This document shows, one piece after another, positions 24,494-31,359 of a DNA stretch of 64,000 nucleotides. The stretch's first letter is position 1, and every line of letters begins with the position of its first letter. The notes beneath the pieces were generated by a model. The model was not told where the DNA came from. It worked only from the letters and a program-made list of their open reading frames with translations, and searched no databases. The position numbers and the translations under genes are program-made. The DNA is taken from assembly GCA_017312345.1 (NCBI GenBank), contig BLAA01000001.1:248001-312000 (forward strand). Direction: 5' to 3'. This DNA comes from Candidatus Denitrolinea symbiosum. Its GTDB lineage: Bacteria; Chloroflexota; Anaerolineae; Anaerolineales; Villigracilaceae.

Positions 24494-27004
24494 ATGCCCG
24501 ACATGGCCGAAATCGTCCACCGCCGACGCGAACGCCGCGCGGACCTGCGCCGCCAGCGCGACTCGCGCCTCCGCGCCGCGGGGCTGGGACTGGGATACGT
24601 CTTTTCCATCGCGCTGGCGGTCGTCATCTTCGCGTCCGTCTTCGCCTACGCGGACCTGACGCGCGGCCTGCCCTCGATTGACCAGCTTCCCATTCTCCTG
24701 AACCAACGGGACGGACTCCTGCTCCAGCCCACGCGCGTCTACGACCGCACGGGCGAGCAGGTCGTCTTCGTCTTTGCCCCGTCCGACGCCGCGCGCGTCT
24801 ACATCCCGTTCGCGTCCCTGCCCAAAGACTTTGTGGACGCCACCCTCGCCGCCTCGGACCCGCGCTTCGACTCGCATCCCGGCTACACCCTCAGCGGACT
24901 CGACAACCCCGATTCGCATCCCACCCTCGCGCAAAAACTGGCCTACGACCTCCTGCTGTTCGCCGAACCGCCCTCGCTCAAACGCGCCCTGCGCGAACGC
25001 ATCCTCGCCGCGCAGATCGCGGCGCGCTACGGGAAGAACCAGATCATCGAATGGTACGTCAACTCGGCCAACTACGGCAATTACGCCTTCGGGATCGAAT
25101 CCGCCGCCGAACTCTACTTCGACAAACCAGCCACGCAACTGACCCTGGCCGAATCCGCCGTCCTCGCGGCCGCCGCCGAAGCGCCCAGCCTGAATCCCAT
25201 CGACGCGCCTGAGGCCGCCTCCCAGCGTGCCCGCGAGACGCTCCTCGTCATGCAGGCGCTCGAAATGACCGAAGACCTGCCCGCGCCCCCGCCCTTCCCG
25301 CATCGGGAGAAAAGAGACCAGGGAGAGGAAGCCTTCGTCAATCTGGCGCTGACCCAACTCTCCACGCGCTTCGACCGCCAGCGCATCGAACGCGGCGGGC
25401 TGAACGTCGTCTCCACGCTCGATTACGACCTGCAAAAAAGCGCCGCCTGCCTCACGCAAATCTACGTGAGACGCCTCGCGCGCCGACCGGCGGACGAATC
25501 CGACTGCGGCGCGGCGCGCATCCTCCCCGCGCTCCCGCAAACCGGCCTCGCGAACCCGTCCGCCAGCGCGCTCGTCCTCGACCCGCGCGACGGGCAGATC
25601 CTCGCCCTCGTCGGCGAGACGGATCTGCAGGGGACCTCCGCCTTCCTCGCCGCACGCAACCCCGGCTCCCTCCTCACGCCGTTCATCTACCTGACCGGCT
25701 TCGCCCGCGGCCTCGGCCCCGCCTCTCTCGTCTGGGACATCCCACGCGGCGACATCCAAAACCCCGACCGCGCCTTCCACGGCCCCATGCGGCTGCGACT
25801 CGCCCTCGCCAACGACTACCTCGCCCCCGCGCTGGACGTGATGGACCAGATGGGCGCGGGCAACGCCGTCGCTGCCGCGCGCTCGTTCGGCCTGGACCTC
25901 GCGCCGGGCGCGGACTTCGTCCGCGCTTCCCCGCCCCAAAACCTCCTCGACCTCTCCGCCGCCTACGCGACCTTCGCGGCGCTCGGCCTCCGCAACGGAC
26001 AGAAATTCGCGGACGCGATCCAGCCCGCCTCCGTCCTGCGCGTCGAAAGCGTGGACGGCGCGCTCTGGCTGGACTGGAGCCAGCCCGAGTCGCAGTCGGT
26101 CGTCTCGCCGCAGCTTGCCTACCTGATGGACAACGCCCTCAGCGACGCGTCGGCGCGCTGGCCGAGTTGGGGAAATCCCAACCTCACCGAGACGGGCGTC
26201 CCGGCCGCGTTCAAATCCGGCTGGACGGGCGCGTCCGACGCGTGGGCCGTCGGCTACACCCCCGCGCGTCTCGCCGCCGTGTGGACCGGCAACCCGCCAT
26301 CTTCCGCGGAGGAGGAGACCGCTCTCTCCCCGCGCGTCCCGGCCGGTTTGTGGTCCGCGCTGATGCGGGCCGCGAACGAATCCCTGCCCGCCAGTTCGTG
26401 GACTCCGCCGGCAGGCGTCACACAGATGGACGTGTGCGACCCCTCGGGTTTGCTGCCTACGGCAGACTGTCCTGAAGTGGTGCGCGAGGTCTTCGTCAAC
26501 GGCTTCGAGCCGGCCCAGGGCGACAACCTGTTCCGCGGATATGTCGTCAACCGCGAGACGGGACTGCTGGCGACCGTCTTCACGCCGCCCGAACTGACGG
26601 AGCGGCGGGCGTATATGTCCGTCCCGGAGGAGGCGCGGCAATGGGCGGCCGCGGCCGGCATCCCCGTCGCGCCCGAAGCGTACGACGCCATCCAGCCCCC
26701 GGCGCCGAATCCCAACGTCCACATCGCGGCGCCCGCGCTGTTCGCGGAAGTGAGCGGACGCGTGCAGATCGTCGGCGCGGCGATGGGAAGCGGATTCCAA
26801 TATTATCGAATTCTGGTGGGAGAGGGACTTAACCCGCACGCGTGGAGGCAGATCGGCGCCGACGCGGAGACTCCCGTCGTCAACGGCTTGCTCGCGGAGT
26901 GGGACACGACCGGGCTGAGCGGCTTATACGCCATCCAGTTGGCGGTGGTCTATGAAGACGAGAGGGTGGAAACGGCTGTGACGCTGGTGACGGTCAACCG
27001 CTGA
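24494..27004 (+). CDS. Penicillin-binding protein 1-like pseudoenzyme
   Basis: An 836-residue class A PBP homologue: short cytoplasmic tail, one membrane helix (about residues 35-57), GT51 domain, transpeptidase domain and a C-terminal Ig-like module. Both active sites have lost their signature residues. In GT51 the EDxxFxxHxG motif reads SDPRFDSHPG, and the second Glu is Ala (ILAAQIAARYG). In the transpeptidase SxxK reads SLLT, SxN reads DYL, and KTG reads KSG with Trp next. The fold is otherwise well kept (NQIIEWYVNSANYG, DAWAVGYTP), so it may act as a scaffold. Overlaps the agmatinase gene tail by 11 bases. Confidence 0.85.
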   Translation: MPDMAEIVHRRRERRADLRRQRDSRLRAAGLGLGYVFSIALAVVIFASVFAYADLTRGLPSIDQLPILLNQRDGLLLQPTRVYDRTGEQVVFVFAPSDAARVYIPFASLPKDFVDATLAASDPRFDSHPGYTLSGLDNPDSHPTLAQKLAYDLLLFAEPPSLKRALRERILAAQIAARYGKNQIIEWYVNSANYGNYAFGIESAAELYFDKPATQLTLAESAVLAAAAEAPSLNPIDAPEAASQRARETLLVMQALEMTEDLPAPPPFPHREKRDQGEEAFVNLALTQLSTRFDRQRIERGGLNVVSTLDYDLQKSAACLTQIYVRRLARRPADESDCGAARILPALPQTGLANPSASALVLDPRDGQILALVGETDLQGTSAFLAARNPGSLLTPFIYLTGFARGLGPASLVWDIPRGDIQNPDRAFHGPMRLRLALANDYLAPALDVMDQMGAGNAVAAARSFGLDLAPGADFVRASPPQNLLDLSAAYATFAALGLRNGQKFADAIQPASVLRVESVDGALWLDWSQPESQSVVSPQLAYLMDNALSDASARWPSWGNPNLTETGVPAAFKSGWTGASDAWAVGYTPARLAAVWTGNPPSSAEEETALSPRVPAGLWSALMRAANESLPASSWTPPAGVTQMDVCDPSGLLPTADCPEVVREVFVNGFEPAQGDNLFRGYVVNRETGLLATVFTPPELTERRAYMSVPEEARQWAAAAGIPVAPEAYDAIQPPAPNPNVHIAAPALFAEVSGRVQIVGAAMGSGFQYYRILVGEGLNPHAWRQIGADAETPVVNGLLAEWDTTGLSGLYAIQLAVVYEDERVETAVTLVTVNR

Positions 27005-27896
27005 ACGCCGCGCGGCCTCGCGCCACGACGGCGATGAACTCCATGATGATCTTGAGCGCGGCGAAGACGGTCGCTTCGGAGGGATCGAGCGGCGGCGCGA
27101 CCTCGACCACGTCCAGGCCGACGAGCGGCAGTCCCTGCAACGATTGGATCAACGTCAGCGCCTCGCGGCTGGAGAGGCCGCCGAATTCGGGGATGCCCGT
27201 CCCCGGCGCGGCGGACGGGTCGAGGCAGTCAATGTCGAGCGAGACGTGGACCGCGTCGCAGCGCGCCAGGATCTTCCGCACGTCAGCCGCCACCGACTTC
27301 ATGCCGAGTTCGGCCACATCGGCCGCGGTGTAGACGTGCATCTGTCCGCGCTCGATCAGGTCGATCTCCTGCTCCTCCCACGAACGCAATCCGACGAGGC
27401 AGACGTCCTGCTGGTCAATTCCAAATTCCAGGCCGCGGCGCAGGACGCAGGCATGCGAGAGCCGCGAGCCGTCGAAGTCGTCGCACAGGTCGGGATGCGC
27501 GTCCACCCACAGCAGGCCGAGGCGTTTCCCCGCGAAGCGCTGGCGCTGTCCCTGAAAGATGGGAATTGTGACGGAATGGTCTCCGCCGAGGAAGATCGGG
27601 ATGTTGGAGAGGCCCGCGACGACCTCGGCCGCTTTGGGGAAGTCGGAGGCGGGGTCGGCGACGGGGAAGTCGCCCGCGTCGCGGACGACGAGTCCGGCGA
27701 GGCGCGTGCGGTCCTCGCTGAACGGCGTCACGTGCCGCGACCAGAAGCGGATGCGCTCGGGGGCGAGGGCCGCGCCCTTGCGCGCGCTGGCGAGGCCGTC
27801 GAAGGGAATCCCCAACACGGTGAAGTCGGCCTGGGCGGGCGCCGCGTCCGGGACGTGCAAGTCGCCCCACAGTCCGTGTGTGCCTTCGAGAGTCAT
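26994..27896 (-). CDS. Agmatinase/arginase family ureohydrolase
   Basis: A 300-residue ureohydrolase with all manganese-site motifs: GGDHSVTIP near residue 100, WVDAHPDLCDD near 128, and SLDIDCLDPS near 216. The family includes agmatinase, arginase, guanidinobutyrase and formimidoylglutamase; the loop lengths favour agmatinase but do not prove it. It converges with the PBP-like gene and overlaps its 3' end. Confidence 0.88.
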   Translation of the reverse strand: MTLEGTHGLWGDLHVPDAAPAQADFTVLGIPFDGLASARKGAALAPERIRFWSRHVTPFSEDRTRLAGLVVRDAGDFPVADPASDFPKAAEVVAGLSNIPIFLGGDHSVTIPIFQGQRQRFAGKRLGLLWVDAHPDLCDDFDGSRLSHACVLRRGLEFGIDQQDVCLVGLRSWEEQEIDLIERGQMHVYTAADVAELGMKSVAADVRKILARCDAVHVSLDIDCLDPSAAPGTGIPEFGGLSSREALTLIQSLQGLPLVGLDVVEVAPPLDPSEATVFAALKIIMEFIAVVARGRAAFSG

Positions 27897-27970
27897 GGCG
27901 TCTCCTTTCGGGATCGTCTGCCCCCATTGTACCCTGCTCCTCCCCCGCCTTCCGCGCTAGAATGACGACA

Positions 27971-27999
27971 TTGACCCGCTTTCGGTTTGCTTTTACAAT
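27971..27999 (+). promoter_or_regulatory. kamA promoter
   Basis: TTGACC (27971-27976), a 17-base spacer and TACAAT (27994-27999). An ATG follows at 28006, exactly six bases later, opening a 66-codon frame that overlaps the kamA start in another frame. The kamA start itself is at 28110 behind GGAGG. Confidence 0.7.
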
Positions 28000-28109
28000 G
28001 CTTGCATGAACGGCCAATTTGCAGGCTTTTTCCGCCCCGACCACGACCCGCCGCAGGCGTCCTCCCTGCCCGCGACGTTTTACTCATTTTTCAAGATTTG
28101 GAGGATAAC

Positions 28110-29468
28110 ATGCCCACCCCTTTCGTTTCCAAACGCGCGTCCATCTATGCCGACGTTCCCGATGAAAAATGGAACGATTGGCGCTGGCAGCTCAGCCACC
28201 GCCTGAATAACGCCGAAGAAATCGGAAAGATCATCCCGCTGACCGAATCGGAGCGCAAGGCGCTCCAGACCCAGGGACTCTTCCGCGTGGACGTGACGCC
28301 CTACTTTATCTCGTTGATCGACCCGGACAACCCCGACGACCCGATCCGGCGGCAGATCATCCCGCGCTCGGAAGAACTGCAATCGTTCACCGCCATGATG
28401 GAGGACTCGCTCGCCGAAGACCGCCACTCCCCCGTGCCGGGGCTGGTCCACCGCTATCCCGACCGGGTGCTGATGCTCGTGACGACGCAGTGCGCGTCGT
28501 ACTGCCGTTATTGCACGCGCTCGCGCATCGTCGGCGATCCCGGCCAGACCTTCTCGCAAGCCGAGTTCGACATGCAGATCGAGTATCTCAAGCGCACGCC
28601 GCAGGTGCGCGACGTGCTGCTTTCGGGCGGCGACCCGCTGGTGCTGGCGCCGAAGATCCTCGAGCAGATTCTCACCCGCCTGCGCGAGATCCCGCACATC
28701 GAGATCATCCGCATCGGAAGCCGCGTGCCGGTCTTCATGCCGATGCGCGTCACGCAGGAACTCTGCGACATGCTCGCCCGCTTCCACCCGCTGTGGATCA
28801 ACATCCACGTGAACCACGCGAACGAGATCAGCCTGGAACTCGAACAGGCCTGCGACCGTTTAACGAAGGCAGGCATCCCGCTCGGCAACCAGTCGGTGCT
28901 GCTGGCGGGCGTGAACGACAACGTCCACATCCAGCGCGACCTGGTGCAGAAACTGGTCCGCATCCGCGTGCGCCCGTACTACCTCTATCAATGCGACCTC
29001 GTCGAAGGCGCAGGACATTTCCGCACGCCGGTGGCGAAAGGCATCGAGATCATGGAAGGCCTGCGCGGACACACTTCGGGCTACGCGGTGCCGCAATACA
29101 TCATCGACGCGCCGGGCGGCGGCGGCAAGATCCCCGTCATGCCAAACTACCTGCTGAGCATGTCGGACCACAAAGTGATCCTCCGCAACTACGAAGGCTA
29201 CGTCACCACCTACGAGGAGCCGACCGATTACCTCCCGGAGAAGGCCGCCAAATTCAAGGGACTCAAACGTCCCGAACCCGGACAGGCCGGCATCCACGGG
29301 ATGCTGGAAGGCGACGTGATGTTCATCAAACCCGAAGGATTCGACCAGATCCACGACCGCGGCGGAATCCAACACCGCCTGAAGGACGAGAAAAAATGGG
29401 TCCCGCTCGGCATCGGCGCCGGTGAGGACGCCGACAAAAAGAGCAGTCAGAAGGAGACAGACGAATGA
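28110..29468 (+). CDS. kamA: Lysine 2,3-aminomutase
   Basis: A 452-residue radical SAM enzyme with the cluster motif CASYCRYC (CxxxCxxC) near residue 127, the PLP-binding region near PGGGGKIPVMPNY (residues about 330-343) and LLSGGDPLVL. It makes beta-lysine from L-lysine, either for lysine fermentation or, after acetylation, as an osmolyte. The acetyltransferase AblB is not adjacent. It is longer than EpmB, which argues against the EF-P modification enzyme. The start at 28110 has GGAGG seven bases upstream. It overlaps the next lipoprotein gene (ATGA). Confidence 0.94.
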   Translation: MPTPFVSKRASIYADVPDEKWNDWRWQLSHRLNNAEEIGKIIPLTESERKALQTQGLFRVDVTPYFISLIDPDNPDDPIRRQIIPRSEELQSFTAMMEDSLAEDRHSPVPGLVHRYPDRVLMLVTTQCASYCRYCTRSRIVGDPGQTFSQAEFDMQIEYLKRTPQVRDVLLSGGDPLVLAPKILEQILTRLREIPHIEIIRIGSRVPVFMPMRVTQELCDMLARFHPLWINIHVNHANEISLELEQACDRLTKAGIPLGNQSVLLAGVNDNVHIQRDLVQKLVRIRVRPYYLYQCDLVEGAGHFRTPVAKGIEIMEGLRGHTSGYAVPQYIIDAPGGGGKIPVMPNYLLSMSDHKVILRNYEGYVTTYEEPTDYLPEKAAKFKGLKRPEPGQAGIHGMLEGDVMFIKPEGFDQIHDRGGIQHRLKDEKKWVPLGIGAGEDADKKSSQKETDE

Positions 29469-30190
29469 CAAAACCCCAGATCGCATATTTCCTGCTTGCG
29501 TTGACGTTGCTGGCCGGCGCCTGCGCGCCCGCTCCACAGCCGACGGTGGACGCGCAGGCCGCGGCAAACCAGATCGGGACGTCGGTGGCGCAGACGGTGG
29601 AAGCAGGCGCGGCGCTCACCGCCGCGGCCCAGCCGGCCGCCACCGACACGCTCCCCCCCCCGCCGGCAACGGCCATCCCGACCCTGACGCCGTTCCCCAC
29701 ACTGACGCCTTTCGTCGTCACGCCCGGAGTCAGTACCCAGACTCCGTTCGTCGGCGGCGGCGGAGGTCCCACCAAGGATATGCGCTACAGTTGCCAGCTC
29801 ATCGACCAGGTTCCGCGCGACGGCGCCCCGGCCACGATCCTGAAAGTGGGCGACAAACTGGACGTGAAATGGACCTTGAAAAATAACGGAACCCGGAAAT
29901 GGGAAGCGGCCACGTATAGTTGGATCTTCTGGAAAGAAAAGGTCCGCTCCGACTTTCCGGCGAACGCGTCGCTCTCTGCAAACCCGTTTCCTCTCAAAAC
30001 CAGCATCGGTCCGAAGGACATTAAGCCCGGCGAGTCTGTCACGCTTGCCGCCGAGCTGACCGCGCCGTCCGCTTTTGACGGCAATAAACCCGTCTGGATC
30101 ACCGTGCAATACGCGGTGGTGGGCGACGGCGTCAAGTTTTGCACGCCCTACATCCAGATCGAGATCATCCGGCCGGGCATGACCCCGTAA
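29465..30190 (+). CDS. Lipoprotein with NBR1-type Ig domain
   Basis: A 241-residue lipoprotein: lipobox LAGAC with Cys at residue 20, a Thr/Pro/Ala-rich spacer with a Gly run, then an Ig-like domain (about residues 110-235) with the NBR1 central-domain pattern VKWTLKNNGTRKWE. Such modules are common as exported adhesion or scaffold domains in Anaerolineae. Translationally coupled to kamA by an ATGA overlap, which is functionally puzzling. A paralogue follows directly. Confidence 0.85.
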   Translation: MTKPQIAYFLLALTLLAGACAPAPQPTVDAQAAANQIGTSVAQTVEAGAALTAAAQPAATDTLPPPPATAIPTLTPFPTLTPFVVTPGVSTQTPFVGGGGGPTKDMRYSCQLIDQVPRDGAPATILKVGDKLDVKWTLKNNGTRKWEAATYSWIFWKEKVRSDFPANASLSANPFPLKTSIGPKDIKPGESVTLAAELTAPSAFDGNKPVWITVQYAVVGDGVKFCTPYIQIEIIRPGMTP

Positions 30191-30195
30191 ATTGA

Positions 30196-30232
30196 CCGGA
30201 AGCCAGGCTTTCTAGAAAAACCTGGCTTCCGG
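30196..30232. terminator. Strong hairpin between lipoprotein genes
   Basis: CCGGAAGCCAGG (30196-30207) pairs perfectly with CCTGGCTTCCGG (30221-30232). The tail has only a short T-run (GTTTT), so it may attenuate rather than stop transcription between the two paralogues. Confidence 0.6.
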
Positions 30233-30255
30233 CAAGCCTGTTTTGGAGAAATAAC

Positions 30256-30957
30256 ATGGACTGGAAAAAACGATCGGCTTTTCTCGTGGCAGCCCTGGTC
30301 ATTACGCTGGCCTGCGCGCCCGTTTTACCGTCCATTGCCCCACTTCCCACCCAGGCCGTCGGCGCGGTGGATACAATCGTGGCCGCGACGTACAACGCCG
30401 CGGCCACCGGCACGGCGGTCGTCGTCTCGAAGTACACCTCCACGCCCACCCCGCCCGGCACGCTCACCCCGTCGCAAACGCCGACCGTCACTCCCACCGG
30501 GACCGCCACAGTTGACTTCGTGTACCGCTCGCCCACGCCCTTCCCAACCTCCACGCTGAACCTGAAAGGCGGAGGCGGTGGGGGCGGAGGCGGGGGCGGG
30601 GGCGGGGGCGGCGGCCCTCCGATCCAGACAGCCTACAAATGTCAGATCCTGAAAGTCACTCCGGTCTTTGGGGCGAAAATGAATCGCGGCAAAAAATTCA
30701 CGGCCATCTGGGAGGTAAGAAACAACGGAAACATCGCCTGGGACCACAACAGCGTGGACTATCATTTTGTCAGCGGCAAGTTCATGCACCAGCAGCCGTT
30801 ATACGACCTGCCCATCACCGTCCCGCCGGGAGGCCTGGTAAAGCTCAGGGTCGCCATGAAAGCCCCCGCCGCGCCCGGAACTTACGAAACTTACTGGGGC
30901 CTGCGGGTGGGGCAGGAAAATTTCTGCCGCATGCGAATGATAATCACCGTGAAGTGA
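30256..30957 (+). CDS. Second NBR1-Ig lipoprotein with poly-Gly linker
   Basis: A 233-residue paralogue of the previous gene: lipoprotein signal ending LACAP (Cys about residue 17), Thr/Pro spacer, a run of about 15 glycines (encoded near 30570-30615), then the Ig-like domain with FTAIWEVRNNGNIAWD. Expected on the outer membrane surface of the cell. The poly-Gly run is a G/C-only tract likely to vary in length. A terminator follows. Confidence 0.83.
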   Translation: MDWKKRSAFLVAALVITLACAPVLPSIAPLPTQAVGAVDTIVAATYNAAATGTAVVVSKYTSTPTPPGTLTPSQTPTVTPTGTATVDFVYRSPTPFPTSTLNLKGGGGGGGGGGGGGGGGPPIQTAYKCQILKVTPVFGAKMNRGKKFTAIWEVRNNGNIAWDHNSVDYHFVSGKFMHQQPLYDLPITVPPGGLVKLRVAMKAPAAPGTYETYWGLRVGQENFCRMRMIITVK

Positions 30958-30978
30958 CGTCCCCATGGACAAGAATCG

Positions 30979-31012
30979 CAACGGCGGCCGAATGGCCGCC
31001 GTTGTTGTTCTT
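30979..31012. terminator. Bidirectional terminator
   Basis: CAACGGCGGCC (30979-30989) pairs with GGCCGCCGTTG (30994-31004), followed by TTGTTCTT. It separates the converging lipoprotein and small membrane protein genes. Confidence 0.85.
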
Positions 31013-31277
31013 AAGAAGCGGGGGGCAGGGGCTCGTTGGAGACCGGCGCCGCTTCGGGTTTCTTGCGAAGTGTTACCACGCCGACCACGACGGGGATGGC
31101 GATAAAGACCAGAGAAAGGCACAACAAAACAAAACCAACGGTGGGGCTCAGGCTTTGATCGTTGAACGTCCCCTGTCCCGCGGCCGTCAACGCGCCGAAA
31201 AGACAGATGAAAATGCCAGGGCATCCGCACAACAGCACGGCGGCGACGGTGGCAATCACGCCAGTGTTTCGATTCAT
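31011..31277 (-). CDS. Small two-helix membrane protein
   Basis: An 88-residue protein with two hydrophobic segments (about residues 7-33 and 45-68) and a Pro/Ala-rich soluble tail. The first helix holds CGCPGIFIC, an unusual Cys cluster inside a membrane segment. AAGGAGAAG precedes the start. No family recognised. It reads into the terminator after its stop and lies just downstream of pheT on the same strand. Confidence 0.7.
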   Translation of the reverse strand: MNRNTGVIATVAAVLLCGCPGIFICLFGALTAAGQGTFNDQSLSPTVGFVLLCLSLVFIAIPVVVGVVTLRKKPEAAPVSNEPLPPAS

Positions 31278-31359
31278 TTTCTCTTCTCCTTGTTATGGGT
31301 TTCCGCGAGTATACCTACAAACCGAACGGGATACAAGTTTTGCGCGCGTCCCATTTGTA

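Noticed and set aside
23537..26839. An 1100-codon minus-strand frame opposite folP and the PBP-like gene
   Set aside because: Composition is Arg/Gly/Asp/His-rich, as expected for the antisense of GC-rich genes. The plus strand encodes clear protein families over the same span.
28110..29468. kamA considered as EpmB (EF-P beta-lysylation)
   Set aside because: The protein is about 450 residues with a long C-terminal region, whereas EpmB is about 340 residues. No epmA or efp is adjacent.
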